From positions 1 through 40,410 of the forward strand of contig QIGN01000003.1 of assembly GCA_003228955.1 (NCBI GenBank): a stretch of 40,410 nt of DNA, in the 5' to 3' direction. Shown here piece after piece: positions 8,002-16,756 of the stretch. The DNA comes from Hyphomicrobiales bacterium. GTDB lineage: Bacteria > Pseudomonadota > Alphaproteobacteria > Rhizobiales > Methyloligellaceae. How positions within the stretch are numbered: the stretch's first letter is position 1; each line of letters opens with the position of its first letter. Under the pieces are notes generated by a model. It did not search any database. It saw only the letters and a list, made by a program, of their open reading frames with translations, and was not told the origin of the DNA. Position numbers and translations under genes: made by a program.

Positions 8002-9134
8002 GCGATGCAACCGATCCTAAGGCGCAAACGGACCTGCCGGAGCCTGACCGGCTCGACGGGTTCGCGCATCCCAGAATGGCGCCTGCGTTCATTGGAAATG
8101 CCCGAGCGGAACAGGCGTTGCTCACGGCTTATAAGTCCGGCCGGCTGCCTCACGCATGGCTTCTGGCTGGCGGCGAAGGGATTGGCAAGGCGACGCTGGC
8201 ATATCGCTTTGCCCGGTTTTTGCTGTCGCGAGTTGAGGACGGCGACGAGGCGCAACTGGAAAATCTATCGCTTCTGCCCGGAAACCGCGTTTCGGCGCAG
8301 GTCGCGGCGCTGGCGCATCCAAATTTGCTCGTGTTGCGCCGGCCCTGGCTGCCGGAGCGAAAGCGGCTGGCCACTGCGATCACCATCGCCGAGGCGCGCC
8401 GCCTGAGACGTTTTTTTGGACACACCGCCGGGGCCGGGCGGTGGCGGGTGGTCATCATTGACCGCGCGGAGGAGTTGAATGCGGCCGCCGCCAATGCGCT
8501 GTTGAAGAATTTGGAGGAACCGCCCCCCGATTGCGTTTTTCTGCTGGTGTGCGGTGCACCGGGGCGTTTGCCCGTCACCATTCGCTCGCGGTGCAGAACT
8601 CTGCGTTTGTCACCGCTCGATGCGGGTGAACTGGAGAAAGCGGTGCCGGCTGCGTTTGTTGCCGCGGGAAGGGAGCCGCCGGCAGGCGATCTCTTGCGGG
8701 CCAGCATCCCGCTTGCCGAGGGGAGTGTCGGGCGCGCGCTGCGGCTGCTCGAGAGTGGCGGCAGTGATTTATATGCCCGGTTGATAGGTCTGATGACGCA
8801 GCTTCCGGAGCTGGATTACGAGGGGGTTCATGCGCTGGCCGATGAAATTTCGGCGGCTGGAGCGAATGAAGCCTATCAGTTGTTCTTTGGACTGGCGGGA
8901 GAGGCGCTTGCGCGCATTTCCGGCCACGCCGCCACTGGCGAAGGCGCCCTGGGGGTTGAAGTTGAGTTGGCGGGACGCTTGCGGACCGGCCACGCTCTTG
9001 CGCAATGGGCCAGCTTATGGGAAACAATCCAGCGCGCGAAGGCGGAAGCCGATGCGCTCAATCTCGACCGGAAAAACCTGGTCTTGGCGACGTTTTTCAG
9101 GCTGGAAGAAACCGCGCGTGAGACCCTGGCTTGA
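7998..9134 (+). CDS. holB: DNA polymerase III delta-prime subunit
   Basis: This subunit is part of the clamp loader that opens the beta clamp onto DNA. The 378-residue protein has a P-loop-like GGEGIGKAT (58-66), a Walker B region VVIIDRAE (151-158), NALLKNLEEPP (166-176) and the SRC motif (197-199) that supplies an arginine finger. The four cysteines that bind zinc in the E. coli subunit are absent from the corresponding stretch (about 75-115), which is also seen in other alphaproteobacterial homologues. The start is fixed by the 4-base ATGA overlap with tmk; an upstream in-frame GTG would add a Gly-rich segment unlike the family. A gap of 58 bases separates it from metG. Confidence 0.92.
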   Translation: MSDATDPKAQTDLPEPDRLDGFAHPRMAPAFIGNARAEQALLTAYKSGRLPHAWLLAGGEGIGKATLAYRFARFLLSRVEDGDEAQLENLSLLPGNRVSAQVAALAHPNLLVLRRPWLPERKRLATAITIAEARRLRRFFGHTAGAGRWRVVIIDRAEELNAAAANALLKNLEEPPPDCVFLLVCGAPGRLPVTIRSRCRTLRLSPLDAGELEKAVPAAFVAAGREPPAGDLLRASIPLAEGSVGRALRLLESGGSDLYARLIGLMTQLPELDYEGVHALADEISAAGANEAYQLFFGLAGEALARISGHAATGEGALGVEVELAGRLRTGHALAQWASLWETIQRAKAEADALNLDRKNLVLATFFRLEETARETLA

Positions 9135-9192
9135 TCCGGGCCGCGGGCTCGGGACCGGCGCGTCGCTGGATCCGTAACATGCGCTGAAAGCC

Positions 9193-10752
9193 ATGGGCGA
9201 CAAACCCGCCTTCTATATCACCACCGCGATTTCCTATCCCAATGGCGCGCCCCATATCGGGCACGCCTATGAGGCCATTGCGACCGATGCGCTGGCGCGT
9301 TTCAAACGGCTCGACGGGTTCAATGTCTATTTTCTGACCGGCGCCGACGAGCATGGCATCAAGATGCAGCAGACGGCCACGGCCGAAGGGATTTCTCCCG
9401 CCGAGCTCGCGAACCGCAACACGCCGCGCTTTCAGGAGATGGTGAAGGCGCTCAACTGCTCGAATGACGATTTTATCCGCACCAGCGACGAGCGCCACCA
9501 CAAGTCGGTTCAGGAAATCTGGCGGCGCATGGACGCCAACGGGGATATTTATCTCGACACCTATTCGGGATGGTACTCGGTGCGCGATGAAGCCTATTAC
9601 GATGAGAGCGAGTTGAGCGAAGGGGAGGGCGGAGAAAAGCTTTCGCCGCAGGGCACGCCCGTGACATGGGTGGATGAAGAAAGCTATTTCTTCAAACTCA
9701 GCGCCTATCAGGACAGGCTGCTGGCTCACTATGAGGCGAACCCCGGCTTCATCGGTCCCGATGTGCGCCGCAACGAGGTGATCAGCTTCGTGAAAGGGGG
9801 CTTGCGCGATCTCTCCATCTCGCGCACCACCTTCGACTGGGGCGTGCGCGTGCCCGGCGATGAGCGCCACGTCATGTATGTGTGGGTGGACGCGCTGACC
9901 AACTATATTACCGGCGTGGGTTTCCCCGACGAGTCCTCGGCGAGCTTCAAGACGTTCTGGCCGGCGGATGCGCACATCATCGGCAAGGACATCATCCGCT
10001 TTCACGCGGTCTACTGGCCGGCTTTTCTGATGTCGGCGGGCATCGCGCTTCCCAAACGGGTCTTCGCCCACGGGTTCCTGTTCAACCGCGGAGAGAAGAT
10101 GTCCAAGTCCGTGGGCAATGTGGTCGACCCCTTCGCCATGGCGGAACATTACGGCGTCGATCAGATGCGCTATTTTTTCCTGCGCGAAGTGCCTTTCGGG
10201 CGCGACGGGAATTATACCCATGAGGCCATTGTCAACCGCATCAACGCGGATCTGGCGAATGACCTGGGAAATCTGGCTCAGCGGTCATTGTCCATGATCG
10301 CGAAGAATTGCGAGGGCGCTTTGCCAAATCCCGGCGCATTCACCGAGGAGGACGAAACACTTCTTGAAACCGCCGGCGGGATGATAGACGCCACGCGCAA
10401 GGCAATGGACGAACAGGCGATCCACAGGGCTCTAGAGACAGTCTGGGCGGTTGTCGCCGACGCCAATCGCTATTTTGCCAATGCCGAACCCTGGGCGCTG
10501 AAGAAGAGTGACCCATTGCGCATGGGGACGGTGCTTTTTGTGACAGTCGAAGCGGTTCGGCAGATAGCGATACTGGCGCAGGCCATCATGCCGGAGTCCT
10601 CGGGGCGGATACTCGATCAGCTTTCCGTCCCGCAAGAGGCCCGTGATTTTGCGCAACTGGGTGAGGGAGGACGGTTGAAACCCGGCACGCCGCTGCCCAA
10701 ACCCGAAGGCGTTTTCCCCCGCTATGTGGAGCCGGAAGAGGGCGCCTCCTGA
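9193..10752 (+). CDS. metG: Methionyl-tRNA synthetase
   Basis: This class I synthetase charges tRNA-Met. The 519-residue protein has the HIGH motif (21-24) and KMSKS (302-306). It is the shorter form: the connective peptide around residues 130-170 has no cysteine knuckle for zinc, and there is no C-terminal EMAP-like tRNA-binding domain, unlike the 677-residue E. coli enzyme. The anticodon-binding helical domain covers about residues 375-500. The stop overlaps the next start in TGATG, so metG and tatD are coupled. The Shine-Dalgarno sequence before the ATG is weak. Confidence 0.96.
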   Translation: MGDKPAFYITTAISYPNGAPHIGHAYEAIATDALARFKRLDGFNVYFLTGADEHGIKMQQTATAEGISPAELANRNTPRFQEMVKALNCSNDDFIRTSDERHHKSVQEIWRRMDANGDIYLDTYSGWYSVRDEAYYDESELSEGEGGEKLSPQGTPVTWVDEESYFFKLSAYQDRLLAHYEANPGFIGPDVRRNEVISFVKGGLRDLSISRTTFDWGVRVPGDERHVMYVWVDALTNYITGVGFPDESSASFKTFWPADAHIIGKDIIRFHAVYWPAFLMSAGIALPKRVFAHGFLFNRGEKMSKSVGNVVDPFAMAEHYGVDQMRYFFLREVPFGRDGNYTHEAIVNRINADLANDLGNLAQRSLSMIAKNCEGALPNPGAFTEEDETLLETAGGMIDATRKAMDEQAIHRALETVWAVVADANRYFANAEPWALKKSDPLRMGTVLFVTVEAVRQIAILAQAIMPESSGRILDQLSVPQEARDFAQLGEGGRLKPGTPLPKPEGVFPRYVEPEEGAS

Positions 10753-11549
10753 TGCTTGTCGACAGTCACTGCCATCTGGATTTTCCGCATCTCTCAAATC
10801 AGTTGGACGAAGTTCTGGCGCGTGCGAAAGAGGCCGGCGTGGGTACACTCGTCACAATCTGCACGCGGGTGCGCAATTTCGATGCGGTGCTGGCCATTGC
10901 CGAGGCCCATGACAATATTTTCTGCTCGGTGGGAACCCACCCCCATAACGCCGATGAGGAACGCGATATCCGGTTGGAGGAGATCATTTCTCTCAGTGCC
11001 CATCCCAAGGTCGTGGCCATCGGCGAGGCGGGGCTGGATTACCATTATGACAACGCGCCGCGTGGCGATCAGGAAAAGGGGTTTCGAACCCATATTGCGG
11101 CTGCGCGCGAGACCGGCCTGCCGCTCGTCATCCATACACGGGACGCCGATGAGGATACGGCGCGAATTCTCGAAGAGGAAATGTCCCGGGGACGCTTCAC
11201 TGCCGTGCTGCATTGTTTCACCGCCGGGGCGGACCTTGCCCGGCGCGGGGTCGAGCTTGGTCTTTATGTGTCCTTCTCCGGCGTGCTGACCTTCAAGAAA
11301 TCGGATGCCCTGCGCGAGATCGCCGCAAGCATTCCCATGGACCGGCTGCTGGTCGAAACCGATGCGCCCTACCTTTCTCCTGAACCCAGGCGCGGCAGAA
11401 AGAACGAGCCGGCCAATGTGGTCCATACTGCCGCCAGACTGGCCGGGGTCAAAGGCGTCAGCGATCAGGAGATTGCGCAAGCTACAACGGCGAATTTCCA
11501 TCGGCTTTTTTCCACAGTGCCGGCTCCGGCGGGGGCCGCCGCCGAATGA
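10752..11549 (+). CDS. tatD: TatD family metal-dependent deoxyribonuclease
   Basis: This amidohydrolase-fold nuclease is linked to 3'-5' DNA processing and quality control. The 265-residue protein shows the full metal set: H6 and H8 (DSHCHLD), E92 (GEAGLDYHYD), H128 (VIHTRDA), H154 (LHCFTA) and D204 (VETDAPYLSP). The C-terminal RRGRKNEPANV segment is typical of the YcfH/TatD group. It overlaps metG by one base and the following hydrolase gene by four, so the three are likely one transcript. Confidence 0.93.
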   Translation: MLVDSHCHLDFPHLSNQLDEVLARAKEAGVGTLVTICTRVRNFDAVLAIAEAHDNIFCSVGTHPHNADEERDIRLEEIISLSAHPKVVAIGEAGLDYHYDNAPRGDQEKGFRTHIAAARETGLPLVIHTRDADEDTARILEEEMSRGRFTAVLHCFTAGADLARRGVELGLYVSFSGVLTFKKSDALREIAASIPMDRLLVETDAPYLSPEPRRGRKNEPANVVHTAARLAGVKGVSDQEIAQATTANFHRLFSTVPAPAGAAAE

Positions 11550-12349
11550 CGCTGAAGTTGACCATTCTGGGCTGCGGCACCTCGGGCGGCGTTCCGCGCA
11601 TCGGTGGGGACTGGGGCAAATGCGACCCGGGCAATCCGAAAAACCATCGCCTGCGCTGTTCCCTGCTTGTGGAGCGCGCCGGAGCGGAGGGCCAAACAAG
11701 TGTTCTGGTAGACACCTCCCCCGATGCGCGCCAGCAATTGCTTGGCGCCGGGGTCTCCTGGCTTGATGGCGTGCTCTACACCCACGAACATGCGGACCAC
11801 ACCCATGGGATTGACGATTTGCGTGTCGTGGCCCTCAACGGGCGGGCGCGGATCGATGTTTATTGCGATGCGCGGACCGGGGGCGTGCTTGAGCAAAGAT
11901 TTGCCTATTGTTTCAGGACGGCGCCGGAGGGCGCGTACCCTCCTATCTTGAACAGGCACACGATAGAAACAGGGCAAGATTTTGAAATATCAGGAAAAGG
12001 CGGTGCCGTTAAAGTGCTGCCTTACGCCCAGCATCACGGAGAAATAATGTCGGTGGGGTTCCGCTTCGGCGACATTGCTTATTCCTGCGATATCAATGCA
12101 CTGCCGGAGGCATCTTATAAACACCTCGAAAATCTGGATGTGTGGATTGTAGATGCCCTGCGCCATACGCCCCATCCCAGCCATTTCAGCCTGGAAGAAA
12201 CGCTCGAGGCGATTGGCCGTGTCAGGCCGAAGCGGGCCATCCTGACCCACATGCATACCGATCTGGATTACGACACGCTTGTCCGCGAACTGCCCGATGG
12301 TGTTGAGCCGGCATATGACGGGATGGTGCTGGAGACGCGTGGCGCATAA
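11546..12349 (+). CDS. MBL-fold metallohydrolase, PhnP-like
   Basis: This 267-residue metallo-beta-lactamase-fold hydrolase has the HxHxDH motif as H80-E-H-A-D-H85, a QHH motif at about 163-165, the bridging aspartate in SCDIN, and THMHTD near the C-terminus. The N-terminal CGTSGGVPR and the overall plan match PhnP, a phosphoribosyl cyclic phosphodiesterase. Of the three clustered cysteines (21, 23, 26) that hold a structural zinc in E. coli PhnP, only C26 remains, so that site is probably lost. There is no phn operon nearby; the position after tatD is conserved in alphaproteobacteria and argues for a housekeeping nucleotide or RNA phosphodiesterase (inference). Its stop codon lies inside a hairpin shared with the facing gene. 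Confidence 0.82.
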   Translation: MTLKLTILGCGTSGGVPRIGGDWGKCDPGNPKNHRLRCSLLVERAGAEGQTSVLVDTSPDARQQLLGAGVSWLDGVLYTHEHADHTHGIDDLRVVALNGRARIDVYCDARTGGVLEQRFAYCFRTAPEGAYPPILNRHTIETGQDFEISGKGGAVKVLPYAQHHGEIMSVGFRFGDIAYSCDINALPEASYKHLENLDVWIVDALRHTPHPSHFSLEETLEAIGRVRPKRAILTHMHTDLDYDTLVRELPDGVEPAYDGMVLETRGA

Positions 12350-12365
12350 TCCCGCCGGGGATTAT
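12346..12365. terminator. Bidirectional hairpin containing both convergent stop codons
   Basis: ATAATCCC, loop GCCG, GGGATTAT makes a perfect 8-bp stem. The TAA of the rightward hydrolase gene (12347-12349) and the TAA of the leftward SDR gene (12362-12364) each lie inside an arm. A short TT run follows on the plus strand. It probably ends both transcripts or protects their 3' ends. Confidence 0.55.
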
Positions 12366-13072
12366 TTGTACTGAATAATCTCGCCATTGCGGGCGCACTC
12401 CGGCAGGGCCAGTTGCACGAATATCTCGGCCAGGTCTTCAGGTTTGGGCAGGGTGGCCGGGTCTTCGCCCGGCATGGCTTTGGCGCGCATGGCTGTCGCC
12501 ACTGGTCCTGGATTGACCAGATTGACCCGTACATCGCTATCGTTCACCTCGGCCGCATAGGTTTTGACCAGTGCTTCCAGACCCGCCTTTGAAACCGAAT
12601 ATGGGCCCCAGTAAGCCCGGCAGTTTTTTGCCGCGCCCGATGTGAGGAAGATGGCGCGTCCGGCATCGGATCGGCGCAGCAGCGGGTCGGCTGTACGGAT
12701 CAGCCTCCAATTGGCACTCAGATTTATCTCCAGGACTTCATTCCAGTCGCGCTCGGAGACATGGCCAAGAGGGGAAAGCGGCCCCAGAATCCCGGCATTG
12801 CCGACCAGAATATCCAGCTGGCCGAACCGCTCGAGAATTGTCGGGCCGAGGGCATCGATTTTTTCGCCCTGGGACAGGTTCAGCCGCAGAAGCGTTGCTT
12901 TACCGCCGAGGTCTTTTATCTCATCGTCGAGGTCTTCCAGCGCGCCCGCGCTGCGCGCCAGGGCGATGACATGGGCGCCTTCACGCGCATAGGCGAGCGC
13001 GACGGCCCGCCCGATACCGCGCGAAGCCCCGGTGACAAGGGCAATGCGATCTTTTAGACGCGGTTCGGGCAT
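12362..13072 (-). CDS. Short-chain dehydrogenase/reductase (SDR)
   Basis: This 236-residue classical SDR has the cofactor motif GASRGIG (15-21), NAG (92-94) and the catalytic S145-Y158-K162 (YSVSK). The substrate is unknown. An SDR gene directly downstream of purF is common in alphaproteobacteria, which suggests a conserved but unassigned housekeeping role. The gap to purF is 42 bases. The R residues after the first cofactor strand (SRG, and AR at 39-40) hint at NADPH preference, but weakly. Confidence 0.88.
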   Translation of the reverse strand: MPEPRLKDRIALVTGASRGIGRAVALAYAREGAHVIALARSAGALEDLDDEIKDLGGKATLLRLNLSQGEKIDALGPTILERFGQLDILVGNAGILGPLSPLGHVSERDWNEVLEINLSANWRLIRTADPLLRRSDAGRAIFLTSGAAKNCRAYWGPYSVSKAGLEALVKTYAAEVNDSDVRVNLVNPGPVATAMRAKAMPGEDPATLPKPEDLAEIFVQLALPECARNGEIIQYK

Positions 13073-13114
13073 CGGCGCTCAGACCCGGGCAGGTGTGGCG
13101 AAGAAAGTCACGCC

Positions 13115-14602
13115 CTAACCGATTTCGGCCAGCAGGGAGAGCTGCTGTTGCATTTCCGAGCCTTCCCGGTCGCGCAGGCGCGTGGGGTAATCTCCGGTAA
13201 AGCAATGATCCGTGAATTGCGGCGTTTCGGGATTCCGTTCGCTGTAGCCCATGGACTTGTAAAGGCCCTCGACGGAAAGGAAGGCCAGCGTGCCCGCGCC
13301 GATATATTCGCACATGCTTTCCAGATCATGGGTCGCGGCGAGGAGCTTTTCCTTGTCCGGCGTATCGATGCCATAGAAGTCGGGATGGGTGATCGGCGGG
13401 CTGGCAATGCGCAGGTGAACTTCCCTGGCGCCCGCCTCGAACATCATCTGCACCAGCTTGACCGAAGTCGTCCCGCGAACGATGGAATCATCGATCATCA
13501 TCACGCGCTTGCCTTCGATTTCGCAGCGCGTCGCCGAATGCTTAAGGCGTACCCCGAGCGCGCGAATCTGCTGCTCCGGCTCAATGAAGGTGCGTCCCAC
13601 ATAATGGTTTCTGATGATGCCGTGCTCAAAGGGGACGCCGGACTCCCGGGCGTAGCCAATTGCCGCGGGAACGCCTGAGTCCGGGACCGGAACGATGACA
13701 TCGACATCGACACCGGATTCACGCGCCAGCTGCTTGCCCATTTCCTTGCGGATCTCGTAGACGCAGCGCCCGCCGACGATTGAGTCGGGGCGGGCGAAAT
13801 AGATATATTCGAAGATGCAGGGGCGGGCTGCGCGTTTGGGGAAGGGGCGATGGCTCTCAATGCCGTCCTTGGTGATGATAACCACCTCGCCATTGTCGAC
13901 TTCACGGATGAATTTGGCGCCGATGATGTCAAAGGCGCATGTTTCGGAAGCCAGCACGTAAGAGCCGTCAAGCTGCCCGAGCACAAGCGGCCTGATGCCC
14001 AGCGGATCGCGCGCGCCAATCAGCTTCTTGTTGGTCTGCCCGACCAGCGCATAGCCGCCTTCGATCTGCAGAATGGCATCGATGAAACGCTCGGCGAATG
14101 TGCGTTTGGTGCTGCGGGCGACCAGATGGATAATGATTTCGGTATCTGAAGTGGACTGGAAGATCGCCCCTTTCTTGATGAGTTTCTTGCGCACGGTGAG
14201 GGCGTTGGTCAGGTTGCCATTGTGACAGAGCGCAAATCCACCGGCGTTAAGGTCGGAAAACAGGGGCTGGATATTGCGCGCAATCGTGTCCCCCGTCGTG
14301 GAATAGCGCACATGTCCGGTTGCGTAGCGGCCCTGTAGGCGGTCGATAATCCCCTGCTTGGTGAAATGATCGCCAACCAGACCCATGCGGCGCTCGGAGT
14401 GATAATGCTTGCCGTCGAAGGACACGATTCCCGCCGCTTCCTGGCCGCGATGCTGCAACGCATGAAGACCAAGAGCCGTCAGGGCCGCCGCGTCGTCATG
14501 ATCGAAAATACCGAATACGCCGCAGGCGACGCGCAGTCCGGTTTTGCTGTGTGGTTTTGTGCTCACGTGCCTGGCTGCTTTTTGCTGCACGGTCTGGCTC
14601 AT
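13115..14602 (-). CDS. purF: Amidophosphoribosyltransferase
   Basis: PurF makes 5-phosphoribosylamine from PRPP and glutamine, the first committed step of purine synthesis. From the chosen ATG the protein has 495 residues: a short propeptide, then the nucleophile C27 (ACGVFGIF) of the class II glutamine amidotransferase, the ATGHVRYSTTGD loop, and a C-terminal phosphoribosyltransferase domain with the PRPP motif VMMIDDSIVRGTTS. No tight CxxC pair for an Fe-S cluster is evident, though scattered cysteines exist. The ATG is one base after the cvpA stop; an upstream in-frame extension would run back through cvpA and is unlikely. cvpA-purF is a classic pair. Confidence 0.95.
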   Translation of the reverse strand: MSQTVQQKAARHVSTKPHSKTGLRVACGVFGIFDHDDAAALTALGLHALQHRGQEAAGIVSFDGKHYHSERRMGLVGDHFTKQGIIDRLQGRYATGHVRYSTTGDTIARNIQPLFSDLNAGGFALCHNGNLTNALTVRKKLIKKGAIFQSTSDTEIIIHLVARSTKRTFAERFIDAILQIEGGYALVGQTNKKLIGARDPLGIRPLVLGQLDGSYVLASETCAFDIIGAKFIREVDNGEVVIITKDGIESHRPFPKRAARPCIFEYIYFARPDSIVGGRCVYEIRKEMGKQLARESGVDVDVIVPVPDSGVPAAIGYARESGVPFEHGIIRNHYVGRTFIEPEQQIRALGVRLKHSATRCEIEGKRVMMIDDSIVRGTTSVKLVQMMFEAGAREVHLRIASPPITHPDFYGIDTPDKEKLLAATHDLESMCEYIGAGTLAFLSVEGLYKSMGYSERNPETPQFTDHCFTGDYPTRLRDREGSEMQQQLSLLAEIG

Positions 14603-14603
14603 G

Positions 14604-15248
14604 TCATTGCCCGGCAGCAGTATGACCGGGGTAAGGAATATTCGCCACCCTTGCCGTAACTGCAAACCCGGAACCCTCAAGACCGGAGCGCTGGTCGGGA
14701 TTGGCTGGCGCCGGCGGTGGAGTTGTTGTTGGTTCCTCTTGCTTTTGAAGGCCGGGGATGGCTGACGCGGGGTCCTCGGGCAGCAGCGAAACAATGCCCG
14801 CCCCGGTCTGCTTCAGCAATGGCAGGGAGCGGGCGTTTTTGATCCATTCCGGCTGGGTATCTTCCGGTACCAGCCAGGTGAAGAACAGATATGCGATGAC
14901 GACCAGAACAAGACCGCGCGCCAGGCCGAAAACAAATCCCAGCGTACGGTCGAGCGCGCCAATGCGGCTGTCCAGAACACCATCGGAAATCCTGACCGTG
15001 ATGAGACTGACGACAATGAGGACGACGAGAAAGATGCCGCCTGCCAGAACCGCGTCGGCGAGAAGTGCAGGTTCGATATAAACCCGGGCCTGCGCCTGAT
15101 ACTTGGGAAAGAAGAAGAGTGTGGCCAGCGCCGCGACTGCCCACGAAAGGATAGATAGGACTTCGCGCGTCAAACCGCGGAACATCGCCAGGAAGCCCGA
15201 AATGAGCATGATCGCGGCAAGGATGATATCGAGCCATGAAAACGGCAT
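14604..15248 (-). CDS. cvpA: CvpA family membrane protein
   Basis: This 214-residue inner-membrane protein is related to E. coli CvpA, named for its need in colicin V export and linked to envelope stress tolerance; its molecular function is unclear. Four hydrophobic segments are visible: near the N-terminus (WLDIILAAIMLISGFLAMF), at about 31-50, 65-85 and 105-130. A soluble Pro/Gln-rich tail follows. The ATG is preceded by AAAGGA. Translation of purF starts one base after its stop, the usual coupling of these two genes. Confidence 0.9.
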   Translation of the reverse strand: MPFSWLDIILAAIMLISGFLAMFRGLTREVLSILSWAVAALATLFFFPKYQAQARVYIEPALLADAVLAGGIFLVVLIVVSLITVRISDGVLDSRIGALDRTLGFVFGLARGLVLVVIAYLFFTWLVPEDTQPEWIKNARSLPLLKQTGAGIVSLLPEDPASAIPGLQKQEEPTTTPPPAPANPDQRSGLEGSGFAVTARVANIPYPGHTAAGQ

Positions 15249-15377
15249 ATGCAGTGTCCTTTCGGAAGGCGGAACTTTAACACGATTCCACGTTATTAGG
15301 CGGTAGTGCGGGGTAAAGGCAACAGGCGCTTGAGCACTACTCACAACGAACTGGGAAAGTCTGGAGCTTTGGTCCTC

Positions 15378-16751
15378 CTATGGCCGCTTCGCAGGTGCCA
15401 GCCTGGCGGTTAAATCCGACAGATGTGCGATGGCGTCCAGTTGCAATCCGGAGCCTTCTCTTTCCCTTTCAAGTTTGGCCGGAACCGTGGCTCCCGTGAA
15501 GCCGAGTTTTTCTGCTTCTTTCAGGCGTCCCGACATATGGCCAACGGGGCGAATGGCGCCCGACAGACTCACCTCGCCGAAATAAATGTTACCGGCGGGA
15601 AGCGCAACACCACAAAAAGACGAAACAAGGGCGGCTGCCGCGGCCAGATCAGCAGCGGGGTCGGTAATTTTCAAGCCGCCGGCAACATTGAGGTAAACGT
15701 CATGCGTACCCAGTTGCAGGGAGCAGCGGGTGTCGAGGACCGCCAGCACCATGGCCAGGCGGCTGGAGTCCCAGCCCACGACCGCGCGCCGCGGTGTCCC
15801 CAACGGCGAGGGCGCGACGAGCGCCTGAATTTCAACCAGTATGGGCCGGGTTCCTTCCATGCCGGCGAAAACGGCCGCGCCCGGGCTTGAATTGTCCCGC
15901 TCTCCAAGAAACAATTCAGATGGATTGGCCACTTCGCGCAGACCATCGCCGCGCATCTCGAAAACACCGATTTCATCGCTCGGGCCAAAGCGGTTCTTGA
16001 CCGCCCGGAGAATCCGGTACTGATGCGCGCCGTCGCCTTCGAAGTAGAGGACAGTATCGACCATATGCTCGACCACCTTGGGGCCGGCGATCTGCCCGTC
16101 CTTGGTGACGTGACCCACAAGCACGATCGCTGCGCCTGAGCGCTTCGCATAGCGCACAAGGGCTTGCGCGCAGGCGCGGACCTGGGAAACGGTGCCGGGC
16201 GCCGATTCCAGCTGATCCGACCACAGGGTCTGAATGGAATCGATAATAACAAGTTCGGGCGCGGTCTTTGTCGCGCTCAGGGTCTTGAGGATATGCGCAA
16301 GCCCGGTTTCCGCGCCGAGACCAACCGGGGCCGAAGCGATACCAAGGCGCTCGGCGCGCAGGCGCACCTGCGCCGTTGCTTCTTCTCCAGAGAAATAAAT
16401 TGCCGTATGGCCGGAATTCGACAGCGCCGCGGCAGCCTGTAAAAGAAGAGTGGATTTTCCAATGCCCGGGTCGCCGCCAACCAGAATGGCCGAGCCGGGG
16501 ACAAGCCCGCCGCCTATGACCCGGTCGAATTCGGCCAATCCACTTGAAATGCGGGGTGCGTCGGGCACCTCCGCATCGAGAGTTTGCAGCGCGACGGTCT
16601 TGCCGCCGGTGGAGGTTTTTTCCGGTCCGCTTTTGCTTGTGACCTCCTCAACCAGAGTATTCCATGCCGAGCAGCCGGGGCATTTACCCGACCATTGCGC
16701 GGTGCTGGCGCCGCATTCCTGGCAAACATAGGCTGTTGTCGCTTTTGCCAT
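15378..16751 (-). CDS. radA: DNA repair protein RadA
   Basis: RadA is a RecA-like helicase that drives branch migration during recombination. The 457-residue protein has an N-terminal C4 zinc finger (C10, C13, C24, C27), Walker A GGDPGIGKST (92-101), the RadA-specific KNRFG motif (252-256), and a C-terminal Lon-protease-like domain without catalytic function. Its start lies five bases after the alr stop. The 129-base gap to cvpA downstream holds no gene; a weak TTGCCT/TAATAA pair with an 18-base spacer there might be a cvpA promoter. Confidence 0.96.
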   Translation of the reverse strand: MAKATTAYVCQECGASTAQWSGKCPGCSAWNTLVEEVTSKSGPEKTSTGGKTVALQTLDAEVPDAPRISSGLAEFDRVIGGGLVPGSAILVGGDPGIGKSTLLLQAAAALSNSGHTAIYFSGEEATAQVRLRAERLGIASAPVGLGAETGLAHILKTLSATKTAPELVIIDSIQTLWSDQLESAPGTVSQVRACAQALVRYAKRSGAAIVLVGHVTKDGQIAGPKVVEHMVDTVLYFEGDGAHQYRILRAVKNRFGPSDEIGVFEMRGDGLREVANPSELFLGERDNSSPGAAVFAGMEGTRPILVEIQALVAPSPLGTPRRAVVGWDSSRLAMVLAVLDTRCSLQLGTHDVYLNVAGGLKITDPAADLAAAAALVSSFCGVALPAGNIYFGEVSLSGAIRPVGHMSGRLKEAEKLGFTGATVPAKLEREREGSGLQLDAIAHLSDLTARLAPAKRP

Positions 16752-16756
16752 GACAG

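Noticed and set aside
6445-8010. Open frame of 521 codons antisense to the carboxypeptidase and tmk genes
   Set aside because: It mirrors two genes with complete catalytic motifs on the other strand; no recognisable domain, no ribosome site and low-complexity shadow composition.
9097-10221. Open frame of 374 codons antisense to metG
   Set aside because: It lies wholly opposite metG, whose HIGH and KMSKS motifs are intact; a codon-bias shadow in GC-rich DNA.
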